The position numbers and the translations under genes are program-made. 16,279 nt of DNA, taken from NCBI GenBank assembly GCA_040385645.1, contig JAZKGZ010000007.1, positions 1 to 16,279 of the forward strand, in the 5' to 3' direction. The DNA is from JANXSS01 sp040385645. GTDB taxonomy: Bacteria; Pseudomonadota; Gammaproteobacteria; Burkholderiales; Burkholderiaceae_D. The notes under the pieces are model-generated. The model made no database searches, had not been told where the DNA came from, and worked only from the letters and a program-made list of their open reading frames with translations. Within the stretch, counting starts at the first letter, position 1. Each line of letters opens with the position of its first letter. This document shows, piece by piece, positions 1 through 7,102 of the stretch.

Positions 1-436
1 GCAAGGAGCTATCTTCTCAAATTATCCGCGGTCTTGAAATCCCCGGGCAGGTCACGCGCAACTCTTCGGTGGAAATATGGCCGTCCGCGATGATTCCTCC
101 GACTACAGCATGTAGCCGCTGCAGATCAGCGGTTGTCTGATCATAAAATTCGGTTGAAGTGAGTCGCTTGCAAAGCCACAAAATGTCGAGACGCTCTTCC
201 TCGGTAAGCAAGCCATCCGCTATAGCGGCTTGGACAACAGGAGCAAGCTCATTGAACGGGTGCTTGTCGAGGACAGCCCTGTGCTCAGCAAGCCATCGAT
301 CGAGGAACGCGACTTCGGCTGTGTTGATAAGACCATCGATGGAAATGCCCTCGATCAGTCCGACTAGGCCGTTAATGCTCTTATTTAGCCGTGCTGGGCT
401 GGTGAAGGCGCGGTAAGAAGCTAGCTCTGACTTCAT
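1..436 (-). pseudogene. TerB-like/BRCT-family protein, 5' part, frameshifted
   Basis: The reading frame starts at ATG 434-436 with a GGAG Shine-Dalgarno 8 bases upstream and ends at a stop at 17-19 (139 residues). The first ~125 residues resemble the N-terminal helical region of a conserved proteobacterial family that usually runs to about 300 residues and ends in a BRCT domain. The visible cues are RLNKSINGLVGLIEGI, repeated IADGxLTEEE/IADGHISTEEL segments of TerB-like type, and TTADLQRLHAVVGG. After EEL at about base 60 the frame gives an unrelated tail (RVTCPGISRPRII). Removing two bases (a CG in TTGCGCGTG) instead gives LRDLPGDFKTADNLRR, which fits the family better, but this frame then meets TAG at 9-11. 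The gene therefore looks doubly damaged, although the remainder lies outside the window. Family assignment is from memory of the N-terminal pattern. A genuine short protein or a sequencing error cannot be excluded. Confidence 0.55.
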
Positions 437-603
437 TCACAACTCCGTCATTTCTTGTATTCGAGCAATAGTACTCGATAACTCAATAACCAGAAGTGAA
501 TCAACTGTTGGGTTGCAGGCGCTTTCCCGCAAACAAGGACCTAATTGGCGGCCTTAGACGAGTCCGATACCAAATATTAATGGCACAAATCCGTCACAAC
601 CCC

Positions 604-635
604 AAAACAAAAAGGGCCCACATTTCTGTGGACCC
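604..635 (-). terminator. Rho-independent terminator of tRNA-Arg
   Basis: On the minus strand a 9-bp stem, GGGTCCACA/TGTGGGCCC (one G-T wobble), closes a GAAA tetraloop at 614-635. It is followed directly by TTTTTGTTTT at 604-613. It lies 11 bases beyond the encoded CCA of the tRNA, the expected place for an intrinsic terminator of a single-gene tRNA transcript. Confidence 0.9.
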
Positions 636-646
636 CTTGCTAATAC

Positions 647-723
647 TGGTGCGGCTGGCAGGAATCGAACCCACGACCCCTTGGTTCGTAGCCAAGTACT
701 CTATCCAGCTGAGCTACAGCCGC
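647..723 (-). tRNA. tRNA-Arg (anticodon ACG)
   Basis: The minus strand folds into a complete cloverleaf of 77 nt including an encoded CCA. The acceptor stem GCGGCTG (717-723) pairs with CAGCCGC (651-657), followed by discriminator A and CCA (647-650). The D arm is GCTC-AGCTGGATA-GAGT. The anticodon stem CTTGG/CCAAG encloses loop CTACGAA, giving anticodon ACG, which is read as ICG after deamination and decodes CGU/CGC/CGA. The T arm contains GTGGGTTCGAATCC. The gene stands alone, with its own terminator. Short open frames that cross it on either strand are not coding. Confidence 0.97.
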
Positions 724-733
724 GTAAAGCGAG

Positions 734-762
734 ATCATAGCAGCTTGCCGCAGACATTGGAA
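734..762 (-). promoter_or_regulatory. possible sigma-70 promoter of tRNA-Arg
   Basis: On the minus strand TATGAT (734-739, 5 of 6 matches to TATAAT) lies 10 bases before the mature tRNA. A weak TTCCAA element (757-762) sits 17 bases upstream. The -10 box is good and the -35 is poor. The implied 5' leader would be only a few bases, so this is a tentative call. Confidence 0.35.
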
Positions 763-862
763 GCCCTGCCGAAGCAGCGCGCTATCGGTGCAAATGTTTC
801 GCTGCACACTTAAAACCACCGCACCTATGCAACCCGGACAGTAATTTCCCTGAAGATATGTT

Positions 863-888
863 ATTGTTTCTCCTGAACAATTTATTGT
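863..888 (+). promoter_or_regulatory. alternating ATTGT/ACAAT half-sites, candidate operator
   Basis: Three half-sites alternate in orientation upstream of the cupredoxin operon: ATTGT(T) at 863-868, (A)ACAAT at 876-881, and ATTGT at 884-888. The first pair forms a perfect 6-bp inverted repeat with a 7-bp spacer. The second pair forms a perfect 5-bp inverted repeat with a 2-bp spacer. TATTGT (883-888) is a passable -10 element, so a regulator bound here could overlap the promoter. The start codon is about 58 bases downstream. No known factor is assigned. Confidence 0.3.
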
Positions 889-945
889 ACCAAGCCGCGT
901 TGTCATCCTGTCATCGTCGCTTACCAATGTTTTGGGGTCCGACCG

Positions 946-1587
946 ATGCGCTTTACAGAAATGACGACAGGATTTGCCCGGTCAGTCGTATTGGCTTTCG
1001 TGATGTTATCGACAGTAGCGTCGAACGCGATGGCTGGCAACGTGTCGGTACGGGTGACAGATTCCGCCGGCCAGCCGCTTGCAGATGCCGTGGTGTATCT
1101 GGAAGCAACTGGAAAGCAGGCATTGCCGCAGACGTTGCGCAAAGCCGATATCGAACAGAAAGCACGCAAGTTCGCGCCGCTAGTGACGGTGGTGCAGGTC
1201 GGCACCAAGGTATCGTTTCCGAATAACGATACGGTGCGCCATCATGTTTATTCATTTTCTACGCCAAAGGTGTTCGAGCTGAAGTTGTATTCCGGCGTGC
1301 CGGGCGCACCGGTTGTTTTCGACAAACCGGGTACCGTAGTAGTGGGTTGCAATATTCACGATCAAATGATGGCGTACATCCACATCGTCGACACGCCCTA
1401 CTTCGCCCGTACGGATGCCAGCGGCATGGCGCGTATCGAAAATGTCGCTGCCGGCAAATTCGCTTTGAAATCCTGGCATTACTTGATGACCGAGCCGGGC
1501 CAGGTCCAGTCGCAAACAATGGTACTGGCTACAGCCGACACGACGGCCAGCGTGCAGGTTGCCGTTAAATCGCCAACGGTGCGGTAA
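946..1587 (+). CDS. exported cupredoxin-like ("methylamine utilization" family) protein
   Basis: This 213-residue protein starts with a Sec signal peptide: a basic N-region, a hydrophobic stretch at about 13-25, and a likely cleavage after AMA at 28-30. It should therefore be periplasmic. The mature part is a beta-sandwich of plastocyanin/cupredoxin type. Histidines 99-100 (RHHVYSFS) and the C-terminal C135-N-I-H138-D-Q-M141 cluster supply the His-Cys-His-Met set of a type-1 blue copper site. Homologues are often labelled methylamine utilization proteins, but no methylamine dehydrogenase genes are present. ATG 946 has a modest GGGG sequence 8 bases upstream; an in-frame ATG at 961 would shorten the signal peptide and lacks a Shine-Dalgarno. 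The gene ends 10 bases before the GGDEF-EAL gene and is probably co-transcribed with it. A role as a redox or copper-dependent partner of that sensor is inference. Confidence 0.85.
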   Translation: MRFTEMTTGFARSVVLAFVMLSTVASNAMAGNVSVRVTDSAGQPLADAVVYLEATGKQALPQTLRKADIEQKARKFAPLVTVVQVGTKVSFPNNDTVRHHVYSFSTPKVFELKLYSGVPGAPVVFDKPGTVVVGCNIHDQMMAYIHIVDTPYFARTDASGMARIENVAAGKFALKSWHYLMTEPGQVQSQTMVLATADTTASVQVAVKSPTVR

Positions 1588-1597
1588 GGAGAGCACG

Positions 1598-3985
1598 ATG
1601 CGTTTTCGAAGCTTCGAAAGCCGGATCGTAGGGCTGTTTCTTTTTATGATGCTGCTAGTACAGCTGGCAGGCTTTGTCGCCATCCGTAGCGGCATCGATC
1701 ACAACGCGCGTGCCTCGATTCGCAGTGAATTGGAAATTTCGGAACGGGTGTTTAAACGATTGCTGCAACAAAATGCCCAGCGGCTGACGGAGGGTGCACA
1801 GCTGCTGGCAGCGGACTTCGGTTTTCGTGAGGCAGTCACTAGCAACGATCGGGAAACAATCGCTTCGGCATTGGCTAATCACGGTGCCCGGATCGGCGCG
1901 GCGACAGCGGTATTGATCGGCCAAGACCGTATGATCAAGGCATCTTCCATAGACAAAACGCCGCCGGACTTGTTGCAGTCGATCCTGCGGCTGGTCGATC
2001 AGACTGCCGCCACTGGCAGCGCAAGCGGAAATACCTTGATCGATCGCCATCCCTACCAGGTGGTGGTCGTGCCCGTCAAAGCGCCACTCACGGTCGGATG
2101 GGTTGCGATGACTTTCCCGATCGATACGCAACTGGTAACCGACATGCGAGCGCTCTCCGGCTTACAGGTATCGATCCTGACCGCCGGTCGAGATGGTAAA
2201 TGGGTCAATGACGTATCGACCCTGCCCAAAGAGGAAGCGGTGGTGGTTGCGCAGCAAATACAGAGCGTAGCGACCTCACTGAATATTTTTGTGACCGATC
2301 TGGAGACGACGAGTGGCCAATACACCGTGCGTGCCCTGCCGATCGCCCGCGAAGGCGATCATATTGCGCTGGCGCTACTGCAGCGTTCGGTGAGCGAGGC
2401 GATTGCACCTTACCGCAAGCTACAGACCAGCCTGCTGTTGCTGACGGCGCTGGGTATCTTAATCGCGGTGGCTGGTAGCTTCCTGACAGCGCGCCGCATT
2501 ACCACGCCATTGAAAGACCTTGCACGAATCGCCGAGCGGTTCGGCCGTGGCGACTACAGCGCCGGTGTTGCGGCACGAGGCGACGACGAGATCGGGGCAC
2601 TATCACGAGCATTCGAAACCATGCGTGTCGGCATTCTGCGACGCGAGCAGGAAATCGGCCGGTTGGCTTATTGGGATACGCTTACCAATCTGCCTAATCG
2701 TGCCCGTTTTTCCATGCAGCTTTCGGAAGCGATCCGCAAAGCGGCAAAGAGTGGTCGCCCGCTGTACATCATCATGATGGATCTGGACCGCTTCAAGAAC
2801 GTCAACGACGTGCTCGGTCACACCTTTGGCGATGCCTTGTTGCGCCAGGTCGGCGAGCGTCTGAAATTGCAGATCCGATGTGAAAACGATCAGGTCGCCC
2901 GTCTCGGAGGCGATGAATTCGCGATCTTGCTGGAAATGCCCTTGCCCGAGGCGCAGGCCGTAGCAGCGCGTATCCTGCAGTCGCTGGAAGAACCAATTTC
3001 TTTGGAAGATCAAACCGTGGACCTGGGCGCAGGCATTGGAATAGCTGGCTATCCCGAGCACGGCAACGATGCAGAATCTTTGCTATCGCGGGCTGAGATC
3101 GCCATGTACGCGGCCAAGAAAACCGGCAATGAAGCGGTGGTGTACGACCCGGCTCTCGATAAGGGCAGCCAGCAAAGCCTGTCGATGCTGAGTGAATTGC
3201 GACGGGCACTGGAACGGAATGAATTCCGGCTTTATGTACAGCCGAAGCTGTCGCTATCGAGCGGTAAGCTGATCGGCCTCGAAGCACTGATTCGCTGGGT
3301 GCATCCAGAAAAAGGCATGATTTTTCCGGATAATTTCATCCCCTTTGCTGAAAAAACCGGTTTCATTCGAATGCTCACACGTTGGGTGCTGGAAGAGTCC
3401 GCAGCATTGTGTCGTGCACTAGCGCTGCAAGGCATTCACGTAAAAATATCGGCCAATCTATCGACCCGCGATCTGCTCGATCAAGAGCTACCGGCAAAGT
3501 TTGCCGAAGTGTTGGCACGTCATCAGGTTCAACCTTCGTCTTTTTGCCTGGAGATCACGGAAAGCGCGATCATGGACGATCCGGTGCGGGCGCAGCTAAC
3601 GCTGGAGCGGTTCAATGCCATGGGCGTGCAGCTCTCCATCGACGACTTCGGCACCGGCTACTCTTCCCTCGCCTATCTGAAACGATTACCGGTCGATGAA
3701 TTAAAGATCGACAAGTCATTCGTCATGAATATGGAAAGCGGTGCCGACGACGCCAAGATCGTACGCTCGACGATCGATCTGGGCCACAACATGGGTCTGC
3801 GGGTGGTAGCCGAAGGCATCGAAAGCGAAGCTGTGTGGAAGCAATTGGCGGCAATGGGTTGCGACCAGGGCCAGGGCTATTTCATGAGCCGGCCGATACC
3901 GTCGGACCAACTGCCGCAATGGATCAGTAATTGGATCGCACCGCTGGCCAGCACAGAAACCCCGAAAATTACCCGGATCGCGTGA
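1598..3985 (+). CDS. membrane GGDEF-EAL hybrid (c-di-GMP cyclase/phosphodiesterase)
   Basis: ATG 1598 is preferred over an in-frame ATG at 1559 because AAGGAG lies at 1586-1591, six bases before it, and because 1559 would overlap the upstream gene. The 795-residue protein has TM1 (about 10-29), a periplasmic sensor region of about 240 residues of Cache-like size, TM2 (about 276-300), a HAMP domain (about 300-350), a GGDEF domain with an intact GGDEF at 437-441, and an EAL domain with EAL at 562-564 and DDFGTGYSSL at 682-691. Both catalytic signatures look intact, so it could both make and degrade c-di-GMP. The inhibitory-site position carries CEND rather than RxxD, so classical product inhibition is unlikely. 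Which activity dominates cannot be read from sequence. It follows the periplasmic cupredoxin gene and precedes a two-component pair. Confidence 0.93.
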   Translation: MRFRSFESRIVGLFLFMMLLVQLAGFVAIRSGIDHNARASIRSELEISERVFKRLLQQNAQRLTEGAQLLAADFGFREAVTSNDRETIASALANHGARIGAATAVLIGQDRMIKASSIDKTPPDLLQSILRLVDQTAATGSASGNTLIDRHPYQVVVVPVKAPLTVGWVAMTFPIDTQLVTDMRALSGLQVSILTAGRDGKWVNDVSTLPKEEAVVVAQQIQSVATSLNIFVTDLETTSGQYTVRALPIAREGDHIALALLQRSVSEAIAPYRKLQTSLLLLTALGILIAVAGSFLTARRITTPLKDLARIAERFGRGDYSAGVAARGDDEIGALSRAFETMRVGILRREQEIGRLAYWDTLTNLPNRARFSMQLSEAIRKAAKSGRPLYIIMMDLDRFKNVNDVLGHTFGDALLRQVGERLKLQIRCENDQVARLGGDEFAILLEMPLPEAQAVAARILQSLEEPISLEDQTVDLGAGIGIAGYPEHGNDAESLLSRAEIAMYAAKKTGNEAVVYDPALDKGSQQSLSMLSELRRALERNEFRLYVQPKLSLSSGKLIGLEALIRWVHPEKGMIFPDNFIPFAEKTGFIRMLTRWVLEESAALCRALALQGIHVKISANLSTRDLLDQELPAKFAEVLARHQVQPSSFCLEITESAIMDDPVRAQLTLERFNAMGVQLSIDDFGTGYSSLAYLKRLPVDELKIDKSFVMNMESGADDAKIVRSTIDLGHNMGLRVVAEGIESEAVWKQLAAMGCDQGQGYFMSRPIPSDQLPQWISNWIAPLASTETPKITRIA

Positions 3986-3987
3986 TC

Positions 3988-4006
3988 TGCCTCCGTACTT
4001 GAGGCA
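3988..4006 (+). promoter_or_regulatory. hairpin covering a leader-ORF Shine-Dalgarno
   Basis: TGCCTC (3988-3993) and GAGGCA (4001-4006) form a perfect 6-bp stem around a 7-base loop, right after the GGDEF-EAL stop codon. No T-run follows, so it is a poor intrinsic terminator. The 3' arm contains the GAGG that would serve as ribosome binding site for the 12-codon frame starting at 4011. The structure is short and may be fortuitous. Confidence 0.3.
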
Positions 4007-4010
4007 AAAT

Positions 4011-4049
4011 ATGAATCCTCGAAGCAACAGGTTAGCGGTTACCAGATGA
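4011..4049 (+). CDS. possible 12-codon leader peptide, coupled to kinase start
   Basis: ATG 4011 has GAGG at 4001-4004, six bases upstream, and opens a 12-residue frame (MNPRSNRLAVTR). Its TGA (4047-4049) overlaps the ATG (4046-4048) of the histidine kinase gene. The kinase start has almost no Shine-Dalgarno of its own, so coupling through this short frame would explain how it is translated. The peptide resembles no family known to me. Chance occurrence is quite possible. Confidence 0.25.
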   Translation: MNPRSNRLAVTR

Positions 4050-4741
4050 TTTCCATCAGCTCGACCGAAACACCACCGAAAGAGCAGCCTATCTCGCCGC
4101 AAATGGCGAGGCATGCGGACCTTGCCCGCGAAGACGAGCGCGCTCGGATCGCACGTGAAATACACGATGAATTGGGCGGCAACCTGACAGCGATAAAGAT
4201 GGCCCTGGCAATGTTGACGCGCAATCTGCCGACCGAACCGACACTGGCGGAAAATGCAGCTTATCTGGATAGCCTGGTCGACCGCACCATCGAGTCGATG
4301 CATCGGCTTGCAACCAATCTTCGCCCGAGCGTTCTCGATTTCGGGCTGGTAGCCGCCATAGAGTGGCAGCTACGGGAGTTTCGCAAACAGACCAACATCG
4401 ATTGCAGCCTCGATGCCGAAGATGAAACGGCAATCGTGCCGGCCGAGCTGGCGACGACTTTGTTTCGTATTCTTCAGGAGTCGCTTACCAACATCAGCAA
4501 ACATGCCCAGGCTTCCCAGGTCTGCGTAACTTTGGGTGGCAGTAAGCGTACGGTGCAATTGAGAGTGGCCGACAACGGCGTCGGCTGCAGCGATCCGATA
4601 CCAGATATGTCGAACCGTCAAGCGCTCGGTATTCGCGGCATGATCGAACGCGCAAACAGCATCGGCGGCAAATTGACGGTGAGCCGCAACGTCGGGGGTG
4701 GCACTGTGATCTCTGTCAAAGCTCCGCGGGCAGGACGATGA
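4046..4741 (+). CDS. soluble HisKA_3-type sensor histidine kinase
   Basis: This 231-residue protein is a bare kinase core of the NarX/DegS/LiaS class. The dimerization H-box RARIAREIHDELGGNLTA places the phospho-acceptor at His40. The HATPase_c domain shows the N-box (QESLTNISKHA), the DNGVG box and GIRGM. There is no transmembrane segment, PAS, GAF or HAMP region, so any signal must come from another protein or a cytoplasmic cue. ATG 4046 is the only usable start downstream of the preceding stop codon, apart from Met20 at 4103; neither has a good Shine-Dalgarno. Its stop overlaps the regulator start (ATGA), so the two genes are translationally coupled and form a cognate pair. The preceding membrane GGDEF-EAL protein is a candidate input partner, but this is inference. 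Confidence 0.9.
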   Translation: MISISSTETPPKEQPISPQMARHADLAREDERARIAREIHDELGGNLTAIKMALAMLTRNLPTEPTLAENAAYLDSLVDRTIESMHRLATNLRPSVLDFGLVAAIEWQLREFRKQTNIDCSLDAEDETAIVPAELATTLFRILQESLTNISKHAQASQVCVTLGGSKRTVQLRVADNGVGCSDPIPDMSNRQALGIRGMIERANSIGGKLTVSRNVGGGTVISVKAPRAGR

Positions 4742-5403
4742 CCGGTTCCTCGACAGGTTTGCCAGCGTTGCAAGTATTGATTGCAGACGACCATGCCATC
4801 GTGCGCGAAGGCTTACGGCACATAGTCGCACATACCCGCGATATCGAAGTCGGGGGCGACGCCGCAAGCGGGCTCGAGGCCTTCAAGCTGGCGCGTACGG
4901 CCGATTTCGATGTGTTATTGCTAGATATTTCCATGCCAGACCGTAACGGCATCGAAGTGTTGAAACAGTTTCGACAAGAGTTTCCGAAACTGGCGGTACT
5001 GATGTTGTCGATGCATCGGGAAGATCAGTATGCGATCCGCGCGCTCAAGGCCGGTGCTTCCGGCTACCTTAACAAGCAAAGTGCGCCGGCAGAATTAGTC
5101 GATGCGATCCGCCAGGTTGCGCAGGGTCGCAAATACATCAGTATCGAACTGGCGCAACAGCTTGCCAACCAGGTCGGCGACGATCGGGAAATTCCGCCGC
5201 ACGAGACACTCTCGGATCGTGAATACCAAACGTTGCTCATGATTGCTGCCGGCAAGACCGTCGGCGATATTGCCGGAGAACTGACGTTGTCGGTAAAAAC
5301 GATCAGCATGTATCGTTCCCGCCTGTTGCAAAAGATGAAATTACGGCACAACGCCGAACTGACGCATTACGCGATCAGAAACCGATTGGTGCAGGAAGAA
5401 TAG
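4738..5403 (+). CDS. NarL/GacA-type response regulator
   Basis: The 221-residue protein combines a receiver domain (about 10-130) with a LuxR-type helix-turn-helix DNA-binding domain (about 153-215). The acidic pocket is Asp17/Asp18, the phospho-acceptor is Asp63 in LLLDISMP, and the conserved Thr/Ser and Lys positions appear in MLSMH and GYLNK. The HTH begins LSDREYQTLLMIAAGKT and continues with a recognition helix in LSVKTISMYRSRL. The layout and the KxxxRHNAELTHYAI ending resemble GacA/UvrY and similar regulators. It overlaps the kinase gene by four bases (ATGA) and is followed after a single base by the diguanylate cyclase gene, so phospho-signalling and c-di-GMP synthesis are encoded together. 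Target promoters are unknown; the ATTGT half-sites upstream of the operon are worth testing. Confidence 0.93.
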   Translation: MTGSSTGLPALQVLIADDHAIVREGLRHIVAHTRDIEVGGDAASGLEAFKLARTADFDVLLLDISMPDRNGIEVLKQFRQEFPKLAVLMLSMHREDQYAIRALKAGASGYLNKQSAPAELVDAIRQVAQGRKYISIELAQQLANQVGDDREIPPHETLSDREYQTLLMIAAGKTVGDIAGELTLSVKTISMYRSRLLQKMKLRHNAELTHYAIRNRLVQEE

Positions 5404-5404
5404 T

Positions 5405-7036
5405 ATGGCGAGCCACGACACCCCGCCGCCGCGGCCGAATCCTGCGGAAATCGCCCGTGAGGCATTTATCCGTCTGGCCAAGCAACGCATTGCGCCGACA
5501 CCGGATAATTATCGGGAGGTCTACAACGACATCGTCGGCATCGCTGCCGAATCGAGCGCGGAGACCGTATTGTCGACATTCGCTTCTCAACTTTCCGCCA
5601 TGCCCGGCGCTATCGGCACCACCGGCCAGCAGCTGGCGAAATCGGTGAAGGCGCGCGACTGGACCGATTACAGCTCTATGCTGACCGCTTTGGGCAAAAG
5701 CCATTTGCTCGAATCGGTCGACAACGCTGTCGCTTCTACAACGGCCAAGAAACCGACTGGTGCAATATCGCCTGCCATCAAGGCGACTGTTGCAGCCGCC
5801 GCCACTCCAACGCCGGCACCTGCCGATGTCGATATTCAAGTCAGGATATTGCGCGAGATGCTGACCCGCACACTCGGCTACGCTGTGCCGCCGTTGCTCG
5901 TCAATGCCCCGGATCTGGTGACCGAAGCGGAAACTTTGGCAGCCGGTACCAAGGAAGCGCGTACCGAAGTCGCCTTATTAGATGTGGCTGCGCGACTGAA
6001 AAAACTTTGTTTCAAACTCGACACCAAGGGCAGCGATCTGGCCGAACAACAGGAGCTATTGCTCAGACTGTTTCGCCTGCTGCTGGAAAACGTCGGAGAA
6101 CTGGTGGAAGACGATAGCTGGCTGCACGGGCAGATCGATGCCGTGCACAGGCTGCTGGACGGGCCGATCACGCACCTGGCGTTGAAAGATGCGACCGCCA
6201 GCTTGAAGGAAGTGATTTACAAGCAAGGGCTGTTGAAGCATAGCCTTTCGGACGCGAAAATTACCGTCAAGAGCATGATGATGACCTTCATCGACCGAGT
6301 CGGTGCGATGGCGATCAGCACGGGTGATTATCACCAGAAGATCGACCAATATTCGCGAAAAATCACGGTAGCACAGGATGTCAAAGACCTCAACGGCATC
6401 CTCGAAGACGTGATGCGAGATACCCGAAGCGCACAGGACGAAGCCTTACGGTCGCGGGATCAGATGGTGAATGCCCGCCAGGAAATGCAGGAAGCGGAAA
6501 ACCGGATTCAGTACCTGGAATCGCAACTGGAAAAAATGAGCGAGCTGGTTCGGGAGGATCAGTTGACCGGCAGCTTGAACCGGCGCGGGCTGGACGATGT
6601 ATTCGAGCGAGAGCTGGCCAGGGTCGACCGCCAAGGCGGCACGCTCTGCATTGCCATGCTAGACCTTGACGATTTCAAACGGTTGAACGATACCCACGGT
6701 CATGTAGCGGGCGACGAGGCGCTGGTGCATCTGGTCGGGTTGGTGAAGGAAACGCTGCGCACGATGGATGTCGTCGGCCGCTTCGGTGGCGAAGAATTCC
6801 TGATCATCCTGCCGGATACGCAACTGGAGGCGGCCACGCAAACGATCACCCGCTTGCAACGGGAATTGACCAAGCGCATCTTCATGGTCAATCACGAACG
6901 GCTTTTGATCACCTTCAGCGCCGGCGTCGCCTTGCGAATGCCTGGCGAAGATGCCGTGACATTGATCAGGCGTGCCGATGGCGCCCTTTATGCCGCCAAA
7001 AAGGCGGGTAAAAACCGTGTGGCGATTGCACCCTGA
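5405..7036 (+). CDS. soluble diguanylate cyclase with long N-terminal helical region
   Basis: The 543-residue protein lacks obvious transmembrane segments. The first ~340 residues are mostly helical with an Ala/Pro-rich linker near 115-140 and fit no sensor family I recognise; the start (PAEIAREAFIRLAKQRIAPTPDNYREVY) is a pattern I associate with betaproteobacterial GGDEF proteins. A coiled coil (about 350-382) leads into the GGDEF domain, which begins at D385-QLTG and carries the signature GGEEF at 461-465. An RTMD inhibitory site (452-455) stands exactly five residues before it, so feedback inhibition by c-di-GMP is expected. It should make c-di-GMP from two GTP. ATG 5405 has AGGA 8 bases upstream and lies one base after the response regulator stop. 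This is the last gene of the operon. Confidence 0.93.
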   Translation: MASHDTPPPRPNPAEIAREAFIRLAKQRIAPTPDNYREVYNDIVGIAAESSAETVLSTFASQLSAMPGAIGTTGQQLAKSVKARDWTDYSSMLTALGKSHLLESVDNAVASTTAKKPTGAISPAIKATVAAAATPTPAPADVDIQVRILREMLTRTLGYAVPPLLVNAPDLVTEAETLAAGTKEARTEVALLDVAARLKKLCFKLDTKGSDLAEQQELLLRLFRLLLENVGELVEDDSWLHGQIDAVHRLLDGPITHLALKDATASLKEVIYKQGLLKHSLSDAKITVKSMMMTFIDRVGAMAISTGDYHQKIDQYSRKITVAQDVKDLNGILEDVMRDTRSAQDEALRSRDQMVNARQEMQEAENRIQYLESQLEKMSELVREDQLTGSLNRRGLDDVFERELARVDRQGGTLCIAMLDLDDFKRLNDTHGHVAGDEALVHLVGLVKETLRTMDVVGRFGGEEFLIILPDTQLEAATQTITRLQRELTKRIFMVNHERLLITFSAGVALRMPGEDAVTLIRRADGALYAAKKAGKNRVAIAP

Positions 7037-7102
7037 TCGGTCTCTGATTACACGTTTCGATCGTAACTTTAGATCATTCCCCGGGTCACTTTTTACTATC
7101 GC
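7037..7102. other. convergent intergenic spacer, no clear terminator
   Basis: This 66-base gap separates the ends of two long convergent operons. I found no stable GC-rich hairpin followed by a T-run on either strand. Termination may be Rho-dependent, or the transcripts may overlap. Confidence 0.5.

Noticed and set aside
437..646. Possible attachment site or integrated-element remnant beside the tRNA 3' end
   Set aside because: I found no second copy of the tRNA 3' end and no integrase. Only a small inverted repeat (TCGAG...CTCGA at 461-478) upstream of the minus-strand gene was seen.
496..927. Open frames of about 100 residues on both strands around 496-927
   Set aside because: They run straight through the tRNA-Arg gene and its terminator, have no Shine-Dalgarno, and resemble no protein family.
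858..1255. Open frames on both strands overlapping the cupredoxin gene start
   Set aside because: They are out of frame with a protein that has a signal peptide and a complete copper-site motif, and have no supporting features.
1559..1597. Extended N-terminus of the GGDEF-EAL protein from ATG 1559
   Set aside because: It overlaps the cupredoxin gene, lacks a ribosome site, and precedes the well-placed AAGGAG/ATG at 1598 that begins just before TM1.
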